A stretch of 64,000 nucleotides of DNA from Lacticaseibacillus zhaodongensis (lineage in GTDB: Bacteria; Bacillota; Bacilli; Lactobacillales; Lactobacillaceae): the NCBI RefSeq assembly GCF_009687905.1, contig NZ_BLBG01000008.1:31712-95711 (forward strand), given 5' to 3'. Positions within the stretch are counted from its first letter, which is position 1. Each line of letters begins with the position of its first letter. The notes under the pieces were generated by a model. It saw only the letters and a program-made list of their open reading frames with translations, did no database searches and had not been told where the DNA came from. A program made the position numbers and the translations under genes. This document shows positions 15,620-24,537 of this stretch, piece by piece.

Positions 15620-18600
15620 TTACTTGCCGTCTTTCTTCTTGGCACCACCGATCACAACCATTGCAGCGAGGATGCCGAGCAGCAGTACCACACCGATGAC
15701 GATGAGCCAGCCGGATGTCGTATTACCGGTTTGTGGCAGGCCAGGCTTAGGCGTCTGTTTGTCGGTCATGACAGCCTTCACGATTTCACCGTCCTTAGTG
15801 ATCTCGAATGGCACGAGGGCTTCGCTAATTTCGTAGCCCTTTGGTGCATCGTATTCTTGGAAGCTGTACTTGCCAGCAGGCAGGTTGCCAAAGGAGAAGA
15901 CACCATTCTTGTCGGTGCGACCAGATACAACCGTCTTGCCGTTTTCGTCCAGAATGCGGATGCCGGTGTTTGGCAGTCGCTTCCCAGTAGAAACGTCGGT
16001 CTTGGTTAGTTCGCCCGTACCTTTGATCAAGTCGTTGGTCAGTTCAAAAGCGATAGTTGGTTCCTTGGCGTCAGCCTTGGTCCCACCGATCTGCTTGTCC
16101 TTGCTATCGAAGACCGTCACGCCGTCCTTGGTAGACACGAGCTTGAGAGTTTCCTTCGATAAGACAAGGTTGGTGGCAGAAGGCTTGGATTCACGGAGAT
16201 AGAAGGTGCCGACTGGTAGGTGCTTGATGGAGCCAGTGGAATCTTTGCCGACGGTGATAGTCTGAATCACCTTTTTGTCAGCGTCGAGCAGTTCAAAAAC
16301 CGCACCAGCAGCGTTACCGGTCATTGCATAGGAGTAGCCTTTACCCGAAACCAGCGTGGCAACTTCATTGATCTTCTTGAATGACAGTTCGTTTTCATGG
16401 AGCTTGTTGTTGATCACTTTGCCGTCATTGAGGTCGATGCGTTTGATCTTCTCGTTGTCGGTGGTGTGGAAGTGGAAGCCATACATAGCCGTGTTCAAGT
16501 CGTGCTTCTCACCAGCATCAAGTTCCTTGACGTAGTAGTAGCCTTCTGGCAACTGGATTGCGCCAAATTCAGCCTTACCGTCTTTGACCGTCGTGGTGGC
16601 GACGAGTGATTCAGATGGGATCACAGTTTCGCCAATCTTGGTTTCGCCTTGCGTGAACAGGCCGAAGATCTGGCCGTTAGCCGCAATGTTCTTGATTTCT
16701 GGGAGGTTGTCCTTCCAGCCAGTAATGCTTTCTTCTTGCTTGTTAAGCGTGATGTCGAGTTGTTGGAAGTCGTTCTTGGCTTCAAGTGAGGTAGAGGTTA
16801 CCGTCACTTCTTGCCCGGCATACTTGAGCTCAAAAGCAATCGGATCAGGGTTCATGATGAAACCATTTGGTGCAGAAATTTCAGTTGCCGTGTACTTGCC
16901 AAGATACAACTCTGGGGTTTGAATCTGGCCTTGAGCATCAGTGGTACTAGTGGCAACCACGTCACCCTTGTGGGCACGAATGGTACCGTCAGCCGTTGTG
17001 ATGTCTTCTGCTGCCTTGAACTCGAACTTCGCACCAGCGAGGGCGGTATAGTCGTAATTGAATTTGTACTGATCGCCGTATTCAGTTTCAACCTTTTCGA
17101 CGGCGACTGGGGTAGCCCCGGTCTTGGTCAAGGTGGCGACACCCTTTTGGGAGAGGTCAGCGAACTTAATGACCACGATGCCGTCCTTATGGCTGCCGTC
17201 GATGGTGAACTTGGCTGGCTCCTTAGCCAGTACATAGCCTTCTGGAGCTTGAACTTCTTCGAGTTGGTACTTGCCGTAGCCGAGCGCTTCGGCTGTGATC
17301 AACTCGCCGGAATTGTCGGTAGCGAACTTATCAGTCGTACCGGCCTTGTCGGCAGTTGGCTGAACTTCGTACTTGTTGGTTTGCAGGTTCTTAATCCGGA
17401 AGATTGCACCAGCGCGCAGCACGGTCTTACCAGTTTCGGTATCGACTTTGACTACACGCAGCGTTTCTTCGATGACCTTGTTTTCGATGCTGTAATGCTG
17501 GGACTTCTGGGTACCGTCAACAGTAACCGTGAACGGCTTGATGCCGTTGTAGCCTGTTGGGGTCTTGGTTTCAGTAACGGTGTAGGTGTCGTAAGGCAAA
17601 TCCGTGAACTTCACGTAGCCTTGGGCATCGGTGAGGCCGGTACGAACCACCTTGCCGGTGGTCTTACTGGTTACGGTGAATTGAGTATCCTTGAGCATGA
17701 CCGGCTTAGTGCCTTTGACTTGGGTTGTCCAGTCGTAGTTCCCGTACTTGAGCAAGTCGAGATTACCGGTGATGACTTGTTCCTTGACCGTCGTGGTGGC
17801 AGTTGCAGTGGTGACGTTCTGACCTGCGTAAGCCAGCTTGAAGGCATGCTTTTGTGGGTCAAGCACGTAGCCAGTCGGTGCCTTGACTTCTTGCCAGTAG
17901 TAATCGTCCAGTTCCAAACCGGAAACGGACGCTGAATTATTGGCAATCGTCACTGCCTTCACGAGCTTGTCATCGGCTGCGCGGTGGAGCTCGTAGACAG
18001 CGCCGTTAAGGCTTGCAGCGCCCTGTGGCTGCTTACCCTTAACAGCATCAACTTTTTCGATGGTGGCAGTGCCACGTTGTTCTTGATCGGTCGTATCGAC
18101 GTGAGCAGTGGTGACCGCGACAGTTTGACCAGCATACTTCAATTCAAATGGCAGCTTAGTCGTATTCAGAACGTAGCCAGCAGGGGCTTTTTCTTCCAGT
18201 GCGTAGTAGCTACCGAGCTTGAGGTTTTGCAAGGTGCCTTTGCCGTTACCATCAGTTGTGATTGCGTCAACCCGTGTTCCGGTGCTGGTATAGATTCCAT
18301 AGACAGCGCAGTTCAGTGAGTAGTAGGCATTGAACATGTCACTACCGAACTCACGCCCAATCTTGGTGAGGGTCACGTTACCGAGCTGTTCCTTGTTGCC
18401 GAGAACAACTTCAACGGTCTTGCCAGGTTCGATGGTGACTTCTTTGAGTTCGCCCTTGTTGACATAGCCGTTCGGGGCGGTAACTTCGCTGATCTTGATC
18501 TTGGTACCAGCCTTGATTCCGTTCAGAGCAGCGTAGCCGTCAGTGCCAGTCGTGACTTCCTTGGTGGTGCCATTGTATTCAAACTTGAGCTTGGCACCTG

Positions 18601-19432
18601 GTAGCGCCTTGTTGGTGTCGGCGTCAACCTTCTTTGTTTTCACGTCACCATTCAAGTTGACCTTGATTGGCAGGATGAACTCACCGTTGTTGGAGAGCTT
18701 GAAGTTAACGAGCTTTTGTTGTGAGCCTTTCGTGTAGACGAAAGAGGTGCCCACGTCAGCAGCCTTGGCAATCGAATAAGCCACCTTACCAGATTCCTTC
18801 GACTGGGCAGTGGCCGTCAGCGTGAGCGTATTGCCAGACTTCGTAATCTTGAGATTCGCGGTGTTCGCCGTTTGTTGAGCGAAAGCCGCGAGCCGTCCGT
18901 TGGTGTCAGTCAACGTGATTGAATCACCAACTGCGAGCGTGATCTGTTTGCCATTAAAAGATGGCTTGCGATCATGAGCCGCAACCTTATCGAGAATCGC
19001 TTTCTTTTCAGACTGATAGGTCTTGTTCGGTGTGGTAAGCAACGAATCGCCGAGCGTTTCCCAAATAATCATCTGGGTCACGGCGTAATTGCGGTTGGTT
19101 GGGTTTTGGTAGTAGCCGTAGTAAGCAATCTTGGCTAATTGATCCTTTTTAGCGTCGGAGTAGGTGCTGGGGTTGTAGCCAGAGCCGCTCATATCGAGAT
19201 CGACGCCGTGCTCCACACAGAAGGCAACCTTGCCGTCCACCTTTTTCATCCACATACCGGTGTCCGTCCAATGTAAGCCATTAAACAGATGCAGGTGCCA
19301 AGTGTTGCGCCAGTCAGCGACCTTGGTGTTGGTCATGCTGGCGGCAATCGCCATTGAAGCCGGGATAAAGAGCTGGACAAACAACGATACCAATGCGACA
19401 ATCACAGCGGATCGTCGAGCTGTTTTCATCAT
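15620..19432 (-). CDS. LPXTG-anchored adhesin with thioester domain and SpaA/Cna-B repeats
   Basis: The 1270-residue surface protein has a signal peptide (residues about 1-31), then a thioester domain in which C72 (FCVEHG) and Q120 (TQMIIWE) would form the internal thioester. About nine SpaA/Cna-B-like repeats follow, each with a lysine-containing strand near its start (for example TKKVD, TIEKVDA, LTKTD) and often an ELKYAGQ or E-box-like motif. A sortase signal LPQTG lies at 1232-1236, with a transmembrane segment and basic tail. Such proteins bind host or matrix surfaces covalently. It is cargo at the head of the ICE operon and could change adhesion of the recipient. A minus-strand terminator lies about 40 nt before its start. 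Confidence 0.93.
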   Translation of the reverse strand: MMKTARRSAVIVALVSLFVQLFIPASMAIAASMTNTKVADWRNTWHLHLFNGLHWTDTGMWMKKVDGKVAFCVEHGVDLDMSGSGYNPSTYSDAKKDQLAKIAYYGYYQNPTNRNYAVTQMIIWETLGDSLLTTPNKTYQSEKKAILDKVAAHDRKPSFNGKQITLAVGDSITLTDTNGRLAAFAQQTANTANLKITKSGNTLTLTATAQSKESGKVAYSIAKAADVGTSFVYTKGSQQKLVNFKLSNNGEFILPIKVNLNGDVKTKKVDADTNKALPGAKLKFEYNGTTKEVTTGTDGYAALNGIKAGTKIKISEVTAPNGYVNKGELKEVTIEPGKTVEVVLGNKEQLGNVTLTKIGREFGSDMFNAYYSLNCAVYGIYTSTGTRVDAITTDGNGKGTLQNLKLGSYYALEEKAPAGYVLNTTKLPFELKYAGQTVAVTTAHVDTTDQEQRGTATIEKVDAVKGKQPQGAASLNGAVYELHRAADDKLVKAVTIANNSASVSGLELDDYYWQEVKAPTGYVLDPQKHAFKLAYAGQNVTTATATTTVKEQVITGNLDLLKYGNYDWTTQVKGTKPVMLKDTQFTVTSKTTGKVVRTGLTDAQGYVKFTDLPYDTYTVTETKTPTGYNGIKPFTVTVDGTQKSQHYSIENKVIEETLRVVKVDTETGKTVLRAGAIFRIKNLQTNKYEVQPTADKAGTTDKFATDNSGELITAEALGYGKYQLEEVQAPEGYVLAKEPAKFTIDGSHKDGIVVIKFADLSQKGVATLTKTGATPVAVEKVETEYGDQYKFNYDYTALAGAKFEFKAAEDITTADGTIRAHKGDVVATSTTDAQGQIQTPELYLGKYTATEISAPNGFIMNPDPIAFELKYAGQEVTVTSTSLEAKNDFQQLDITLNKQEESITGWKDNLPEIKNIAANGQIFGLFTQGETKIGETVIPSESLVATTTVKDGKAEFGAIQLPEGYYYVKELDAGEKHDLNTAMYGFHFHTTDNEKIKRIDLNDGKVINNKLHENELSFKKINEVATLVSGKGYSYAMTGNAAGAVFELLDADKKVIQTITVGKDSTGSIKHLPVGTFYLRESKPSATNLVLSKETLKLVSTKDGVTVFDSKDKQIGGTKADAKEPTIAFELTNDLIKGTGELTKTDVSTGKRLPNTGIRILDENGKTVVSGRTDKNGVFSFGNLPAGKYSFQEYDAPKGYEISEALVPFEITKDGEIVKAVMTDKQTPKPGLPQTGNTTSGWLIVIGVVLLLGILAAMVVIGGAKKKDGK

Positions 19433-19467
19433 AGTTGTTAGTCTCCATTCATTGAAAATTGGGTATT

Positions 19468-19507
19468 AAAAAAAGCAAATGAAATGTCTAAACGACTTCA
19501 TTTGCTT
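19468..19507 (-). terminator. Terminator or attenuator before the adhesin gene
   Basis: On the minus strand, AAGCAAATGAA and TTCATTTGCTT form an 11-bp perfect stem followed by seven T. It ends about 35 nt before the adhesin start, so transcripts entering the ICE operon must pass it. This placement suggests transcription attenuation. Confidence 0.75.
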
Positions 19508-19508
19508 C

Positions 19509-20043
19509 TATATATACGAGTTGCAATCAATGGTGACCTTTATCTGCTAGTGTTATGCCTATATGCTTTAGGGCTTGTCAGTTAGAGGGTCTTACGCCAC
19601 ATTTTTCGTGTACGAGAATTTGTACGCGTTCACTGAAACTTATTGAGAAAATTTGAAATATGCTACCGACAAGAAGTGTGCTAAAGCCTTATTCTATGCG
19701 AATTTTTGAGAAATTTTGAGAAAAATCCGTATAAAGTACGGTCTTAACAAGAAGTAATTCAATTGATTGCCAAACGCGGCGGGTGCGTCCCGCGGCATAA
19801 GGCGGTTAGTGAAAGTGTCTGGAGTGAACCACTGAATGGTAGTTCAGTTCAGACTAGTAGAGAAGCTCCGCAAATTCTTTGGAATCTGCGGGGCTTCTTT
19901 TGTTTAATGATAGCTGAGGTAATAGTCTGGGTATTAGCTCAATACAGGTTAAGAAGACGGACAGATTTTCAAAACGGATAATCAGCTGCGTGTATCCTAC
20001 CAATCAATACTCTTGATTAGCCAGCTGTCCAGTAGGGCACAAC
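19509..20043. other. Gene-free ICE end region
   Basis: No convincing protein gene is present. The part near 19700 is AT-rich with repeated TTTTGAGAAA-like words. At 19745-19905 there is a structured stretch ending in a terminator (separate entry). The region probably holds the promoter of the minus-strand ICE operon and the element boundary, but I cannot point to an att core. Confidence 0.5.
19745..19905 (+). ncRNA. Candidate structured RNA ending in a rho-independent terminator
   Basis: Hairpins follow one another: CGGG/CCCG near 19775-19795, then GTCTG with inner TGAAC pairing to GTTCA and CAGAC (about 19818-19855), then an 11-pair terminator stem (19862-19897) followed by TTTTGTTT. No gene follows on this strand, so it would be a free-standing RNA or the leader remnant of a lost gene. 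Promoter not identified. Confidence 0.35.
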
Positions 20044-20081
20044 AATAGCCCCATTCCAATAATCACTGGGATGAGGCTATT
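20044..20081. terminator. Bidirectional terminator downstream of the ABC exporter
   Basis: AATAGCC and GGCTATT with inner CATTCC/GGGATG pairing form a long hairpin after the exporter stop codon. Confidence 0.65.
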
Positions 20082-20103
20082 AGCATGTCATGGAATTATT
20101 GAT

Positions 20104-21891
20104 CTATTCCTGTACATCGGCGTTCCGGTACCCTGCCGCTTGCATCTCGTACATCTCTTTGTAGTAGGGACTCGTCCGCAGCAGCTCCGCATGGGTGCCG
20201 AAGCCAACAATTTTTCCAGCTCGCAGCACGAGGACGCGGTCGGCCATTTGCACCGCGGCGAGGCGGTGCGTGATGAAGAAGACCGTCTTCCCATTGGCTA
20301 AGGTCAAGAAGCGCTGGTAGACATCGTACTCGCTGCGCGGATCCAGGGCGGCGGTGGGCTCATCCAGAATCATGATCTTGCTATCGGGCATGAACGCGCG
20401 GGAGATGGCTAGTTTCTGCCACTCACCCCCGGAGAGGTCGACGCCGCCGCGATACTGCTTGCCCAGGGGTGTTGCTGCAGTTAGTTCTTTCTTCTGCATC
20501 ACCGCGGCCATTCCGCCGGCAGCCAGAGCATGTTGGATTTGTGCTTCATCGTTCATCTTCGCGGGATTACCGATGCCGACGCTATCTTTGATTGGTAGCA
20601 AGAATTTGGAGAAGTCCTGGAAGACCGCGCCAAAATGCTTGCGGTAATCCTGTAGGGCAAACTCGCGAACATCCGTCCCGTTCAGCTTGATCACGCCGGC
20701 CGCGGGGGTGTAGAAGCGCATTAGTAGTTTGGCTAGGGTGGTTTTGCCCGAACCATTCTCGCCAACGATGGCAATTCGTTCGCCCCCGTGGACGTGGAGT
20801 GAGATTCCGTCCAGGGCCGGTACTTTTTGGTTAGGGTAGCTGAAGTGGACGTCGTCAAGTCCGATATCTGTCACGGATTCAGGGAAGGATTGGTCACCAA
20901 TTGCCAGTGGTGCTTTGGCGTAATTCATAAAGTCGAAGTACTTGCGCATGTAGAGCAGGGTGTCATACAGCAGGTTGGTATTCTCGATAAAAGAGTACAC
21001 GGAACCACTGCAGGCGGTCAGTGTCGATGCAAAAACCAACAGACCACCAACACTAGCATTACCCGCCTGAATCGAAAGAATCATCCACCACAGGCTACCG
21101 CTGCTGATGAACGCACTGATTAGTAGGAAGACCAATGACACCTGCATTTGGCGAATGCGGACCCGCCGCACTTTGCCGTGAATGGTTTTGTACAGCTTGG
21201 AGTAAGCGTTGATGAAGAAATCAAACGCGCCGAACAACCGGACTTCCTTAGCATTCTTTGCTGTGAGCAGGGCCTCACTGTAGTACTGCAGTTTACGGGC
21301 GTCAGGGCTCCGCGTCACCATTGTCTCGAAGGCATCCTGTTGCACCCGGTAACTGATAATGCTTTGCGGAATGATGGCGATCACCATCAGGATGGCAATC
21401 CACACGTTGTAGTGTGCCAGTAACAGCACCATCGCAATCACGGTAATCAGCTCCCGGATGGCGCTAATGCCGAACACGATCAGGTTGACCGGTCGCCACG
21501 ATGCTTCGGAACTGACGAGCTGCAGATTGTCGTAGAAGTCGGCGTCTTCAAAGGCACTCAATCCTTGAATCGAGCGGGACTTCTTCATTAACTCAACGTT
21601 AACGAAGGCAATCAGTTTATCAGTCAAAATACCTTGGACGGAGGTGTTGATGGGGATGGCAGCACTAGAGGCAAAGAACACCAGTCCCCAAATCAATGCC
21701 AACATGCCGATTGCTTGTTTAGCCACCAGGGTATCCAAAATCCGCTGCGCCAGCCAAATCATCCCGACTGGGGCCAGCGATTGCACCGGTACCAGAAAAA
21801 TCAGCAGTAGGCTGCTGCCTTTAGCTGCTTGCCAAAACAGGCGGAAACTCTGCACGTAAAGTGACAGGTAATTTTTAAATTGTTTAAACAT
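20104..21891 (-). CDS. ABC exporter, fused membrane and ATPase domains
   Basis: The 595-residue half-transporter has six-helix membrane domain features in the first 330 residues (for example LVPVQSLAPVGMIWLAQRIL) and a C-terminal ATPase. The ATPase shows Walker A GENGSGKTT, signature LSGGEWQKLA, Walker B KIMILDEPTAALD and the switch histidine in FITHRL. It lacks a C39 peptidase domain. Start at 21891 follows GAGGACG. Substrate unknown; the family includes drug, lipid and peptide exporters. A short 11-codon frame (21961-21996) with a stronger ribosome site lies 70 nt upstream in the same frame, separated by a hairpin. Confidence 0.88.
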   Translation of the reverse strand: MFKQFKNYLSLYVQSFRLFWQAAKGSSLLLIFLVPVQSLAPVGMIWLAQRILDTLVAKQAIGMLALIWGLVFFASSAAIPINTSVQGILTDKLIAFVNVELMKKSRSIQGLSAFEDADFYDNLQLVSSEASWRPVNLIVFGISAIRELITVIAMVLLLAHYNVWIAILMVIAIIPQSIISYRVQQDAFETMVTRSPDARKLQYYSEALLTAKNAKEVRLFGAFDFFINAYSKLYKTIHGKVRRVRIRQMQVSLVFLLISAFISSGSLWWMILSIQAGNASVGGLLVFASTLTACSGSVYSFIENTNLLYDTLLYMRKYFDFMNYAKAPLAIGDQSFPESVTDIGLDDVHFSYPNQKVPALDGISLHVHGGERIAIVGENGSGKTTLAKLLMRFYTPAAGVIKLNGTDVREFALQDYRKHFGAVFQDFSKFLLPIKDSVGIGNPAKMNDEAQIQHALAAGGMAAVMQKKELTAATPLGKQYRGGVDLSGGEWQKLAISRAFMPDSKIMILDEPTAALDPRSEYDVYQRFLTLANGKTVFFITHRLAAVQMADRVLVLRAGKIVGFGTHAELLRTSPYYKEMYEMQAAGYRNADVQE

Positions 21892-21914
21892 AATTCGTCC
21901 TCTATCTTTGTCAA

Positions 21915-21957
21915 CAACTCCGTAGTCACGGTGACAAATCACGGACGAGTGGAGTTG
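21915..21957 (-). promoter_or_regulatory. Hairpin between the 11-codon frame and the ABC exporter
   Basis: CAACTCC and GGAGTTG form a 7-bp stem with inner GTCAC/GTGAC pairing. No T-run follows, so it is not a terminator. It may control translation of the exporter. Confidence 0.45.
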
Positions 21958-21960
21958 CTT

Positions 21961-21996
21961 TTAGTTCTGTGCAGACAGAGTGAATGTGTTGTTCAT
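21961..21996 (-). CDS. 11-codon leader peptide or short peptide gene before the exporter
   Basis: The frame encodes MNNTFTLSAQN and stops. AGGAGG lies 7 nt before its ATG, the best ribosome site in the neighbourhood, and a promoter (TTGTTA, 17 nt, TAGATT) lies about 35 nt upstream. It could be a regulatory leader peptide or, less likely, an exported peptide. It is too short to assign. Confidence 0.4.
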   Translation of the reverse strand: MNNTFTLSAQN

Positions 21997-22031
21997 AACG
22001 ATGCCTCCTAACGAGTAAATGGTATGCGGTA

Positions 22032-22060
22032 AATCTAGCACTTTGTTAGACCGATAACAA
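22032..22060 (-). promoter_or_regulatory. Promoter of the exporter transcript
   Basis: On the minus strand, TTGTTA and TAGATT are spaced by 17 nt, upstream of the 11-codon frame and the ABC exporter. Confidence 0.5.
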
Positions 22061-22079
22061 GCAGTTAGGCGGTTGTGGT

Positions 22080-22720
22080 GAATGCTTTCAATTGGGGGGG
22101 TACGGCATCAGCAATGATTAGCTAGCTAACAGCATGAAGGGTGCCTTAATTATTAACACTAGTGTCAACTAGCGAAGCACGACCATTTTCGAGTCGATGC
22201 GTACGATCGCTTCATTACGATCCTGGTAGCAAATTGTTTAGCAGTATCGATGATCCTAATTTGGCTCAACACTGTGCTTGAGGGTGCTGGCTGCGGCTCA
22301 GCTATTTTGCTACAGACTAGCGATGAGTCAGGCTGGAGGGTTCATCTCTGAGAGTGGGCAATTCAGAGCACACGTTATTTAATTTTTAAGTGTTGAAGTT
22401 TAGTTGTTCAACATTCATTGATTTCAGCCACGAATTATTACTAATGCTAAGATAAGTATTAACCACAAGCCAGGGATGACCTTTGCCCTGACTAGTCACA
22501 GTGCTAGTAGTGCTACCATTATGGGGATGCTGGATGGTCACCGCTTCACGGTTTAGCTACGCGAAGTCGCTTACTCTTAATAACCGCTAGCTTAGGGATT
22601 ATAAACTCTGTATCAAAGTTACAAACCATCAGCTTATGCGATTAATTAGCTGGCTTCAATCTTACCAAAAATTACCAAAAAAAGTTTACTAATATGCTTT
22701 ATTAATTTCGTAGTAGAGAG
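22080..22720. other. Long gene-free region, possibly transcribed noncoding DNA
   Basis: About 640 bp without a plausible protein gene on either strand. It contains short hairpins such as CAGGG/CCCTG and ACTAG/CTAGT around 22475-22515. A TATAAT lies on the minus strand at 22598-22603, with a poor -35 (15-nt spacing). I saw no end-to-end closing stem like that at 52.4-53.4 kb, so an RNA gene is only a possibility. Confidence 0.3.
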
Positions 22721-22735
22721 TAATATAATACCTGC

Positions 22736-22818
22736 AAGGGCGATAAGCCAACACCTAAACTTGCACTCCCCAAAAAAGTTCCCCCAAACTTTCCCACCGC
22801 TAACGGTGGTTTTTTTTT
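22736..22818 (+). ncRNA. Candidate small RNA of about 80 nt
   Basis: TATAAT at 22724-22729 is followed about 80 nt later by CCACCG/CGGTGG and nine T, a strong terminator. No start codon with a ribosome site lies between. It could be a small RNA or a terminated leader of the membrane-protein gene, although that gene has its own promoter downstream. The -35 element is weak. Confidence 0.4.
22794..22818 (+). terminator. Rho-independent terminator
   Basis: CCACCG, loop CTAA, CGGTGG, followed by nine T. Confidence 0.75.
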
Positions 22819-22880
22819 GCCCTTTTTTGCGGGCAACGTCGCAATAACGACTGTTCTACCATTTTGCCGCGGTTCAGGCT

Positions 22881-22909
22881 TTGGCAAGCACGGCGGGGCA
22901 CGGTACAAT
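22881..22909 (+). promoter_or_regulatory. Promoter of the YjdF-like membrane protein gene
   Basis: TTGGCA and TACAAT are spaced by 17 nt, 31 nt before the TTG start codon. Confidence 0.7.
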
Positions 22910-22939
22910 AGAAGGAGCAATGGCGAGGAGGACGGCCGC

Positions 22940-23605
22940 TTGAAAAAAATTGGGACAGTGTTTTACGGAATCAACATTATCGGGATGGTTTTGTACCTGC
23001 TGGTTTGCGGTGGGGCAATGGTTACTGGTCACCCCATCTATCCGGGACAAGCGACACTGCTTGCTGAGGTAGCGGCTGGGATCATTCTCGCGTCACTGCC
23101 GCGGCTCATTGAACATTTTGCCCAGGTTGAGTTGCCACCGCTTCTAGTGGCTTTATATGAAGTTTTCATCTTGATGGCAATCTTGCTGGGGTCGGGGATG
23201 CAGGCGTACTCGATTCCGTACTGGGATAAGTACGAGCACCTCTTTTCCGCTGCGATGCTTGCCGGAATCGGCTTCATGATTTATGCGGCCCGGACGCCGG
23301 ATGATAAAATCATGCAAATCGACCCGCTGCTCATTTCGCTTTTCGGTACGGCCTTTGGCACCATGCTGGGCGTTTTCTGGGAGTTTTACGAGTTCACTGG
23401 TGACTCCCTGCTCGGGATGAACATGCAGCGCTTCATGGCGCATGGGCACCCGCTGGTTGGGCACCCGGTGCTTTACGACACGATGGGTGATTTAGCCATG
23501 GACGTGTTGGGCAGTGCACTGCTGGGTATCTACTGCTACTTTGCGATGCGGAAGAACCCCGCTTGGCTCAAAACGTTTATGCTGCGCAAGCGGAAGCGCA
23601 ATTAA
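22940..23605 (+). CDS. YjdF-like (DUF2238) integral membrane protein
   Basis: The 221-residue protein has about six transmembrane segments. The motifs WDKYEHLFSA and WEFYEF...DTMGDLAMDVLGS, with conserved Asp, Glu and His inside membrane regions, fit the YjdF/DUF2238 family. The function of the family is unknown. The TTG start at 22940 follows GAGGAGG, and the promoter ends about 30 nt upstream, which rules out the longer in-frame start. It is monocistronic or shares a transcript with the next gene 92 nt downstream. Confidence 0.72.
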   Translation: MKKIGTVFYGINIIGMVLYLLVCGGAMVTGHPIYPGQATLLAEVAAGIILASLPRLIEHFAQVELPPLLVALYEVFILMAILLGSGMQAYSIPYWDKYEHLFSAAMLAGIGFMIYAARTPDDKIMQIDPLLISLFGTAFGTMLGVFWEFYEFTGDSLLGMNMQRFMAHGHPLVGHPVLYDTMGDLAMDVLGSALLGIYCYFAMRKNPAWLKTFMLRKRKRN

Positions 23606-23697
23606 TAGAAGCAAATTAGAGACCGCCTGCAAGTAGTGGCAGGGGTGTATTTTGCGGTGTACAATGGGCATGAGCATTTAGAAAGTGAAGATTAACC

Positions 23698-24447
23698 GTG
23701 CGTAATTCAATGATCTATGTGCGCTTTGAACCCATTTCAACGGCGTACGTCACGATGGGAATCGATCCTATCGACAGTTTAAACAGTGCCAATCCGGTCC
23801 CGCGGCACATTATGCTGCTGCCGCCCGTTACCGATGACTTGACCATCAACCAGCACACCGGCTTTAACGTCATTGACGGGCAAGACCAGGTGCGCAATTT
23901 TTTGAGCTCTGATCGCGGCCGGCAAGCAGCGTGGCTGGATTACCGCGAAGAGGGCTTTGTGGACGACCTCCTGCCACAGGAAATCGCCGAGCTACTGTAT
24001 TTGGGCCACAAAAAAGCCCAAATGGTGTTGCCTTTCTACTATAAATTGCAGAATGAGTATGCCCGGGTGCCGCTGAAGACGGGACTGGTGAATAGTTACT
24101 GGCGGCACCCCGAGCGTTTTGCCACGGTTTTTGCGGTGGCGATGAATCGACACCTGCGCGATGTCCTTGCTCAGAAGCCCTTCTGGTTCCGGGCGCGCAA
24201 TCACATTGGCAACGAAAAGACGCCACCAGCTGTGCAAAAGCAACTGGAGCAGTTGTTCCCGGATGGGGTCGCGTTTGATTGGCCGAGCGCGGCGATCAAC
24301 GCTCGAGAAGTGGAAGTACCAATGCTGCGGCTGCCGGAACGGCAACTGTTTGCGGACATGAATCCCGATACCCTTGGCGGTGAGGAGCTCGGCAAATTGG
24401 TTTTGGACCGGCGCAGCGAACAGTGGCGCGTTGAGATGAACAAGTAG
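23698..24447 (+). CDS. Hypothetical protein
   Basis: The 249-residue soluble protein is of no family I recognise. It starts with GTG. It has no signal peptide or membrane segment. The middle is rich in charged and aromatic residues (for example KKAQMVLPFYYKLQNEYARV), and the C-terminal part is hydrophilic. GC-rich codon use resembles the neighbouring chromosomal genes, so it is native. It lies between the YjdF-like gene and murF with gaps of about 90 nt on both sides. Confidence 0.75.
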   Translation: MRNSMIYVRFEPISTAYVTMGIDPIDSLNSANPVPRHIMLLPPVTDDLTINQHTGFNVIDGQDQVRNFLSSDRGRQAAWLDYREEGFVDDLLPQEIAELLYLGHKKAQMVLPFYYKLQNEYARVPLKTGLVNSYWRHPERFATVFAVAMNRHLRDVLAQKPFWFRARNHIGNEKTPPAVQKQLEQLFPDGVAFDWPSAAINAREVEVPMLRLPERQLFADMNPDTLGGEELGKLVLDRRSEQWRVEMNK

Positions 24448-24537
24448 TTAATACTTAAATGGATAATCAAGGTAGTGGGGACTACGGCTCACATAACTGT
24501 GGTCCCCAGTATTTTGATTTGATTGGAGAAGTTAATC

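Larger units (their letters stand above)
1..19900. mobile_element. Integrative and conjugative element of Tn916/ICEBs1 type, conjugation half
   Basis: Gene order and families match the Tn916/ICEBs1 conjugation module: DUF961 pair, FtsK-like coupling protein, oriT, MobT relaxase, TcpD, ArdA, TcpE, VirB4, VirB6 and CwlT, almost all on the minus strand with short overlaps. The left end, with TcpC, integrase and excisionase, would lie outside the window. The right boundary is not defined by a recognised att repeat. It is placed by inference between the adhesin gene and the terminator of the chromosomal ABC transporter. Cargo includes an LPXTG adhesin, an orphan methyltransferase and a PHP/ATPase gene. 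Confidence 0.85.

Noticed and set aside
16811..17935. Long open frame (374 codons) antisense to the adhesin
   Set aside because: It arises from the repetitive, codon-biased adhesin on the other strand; no ribosome site and no recognisable protein features.
19763..19981. 72-codon frame at the ICE edge
   Set aside because: It spans structured RNA and a terminator and has no ribosome site.
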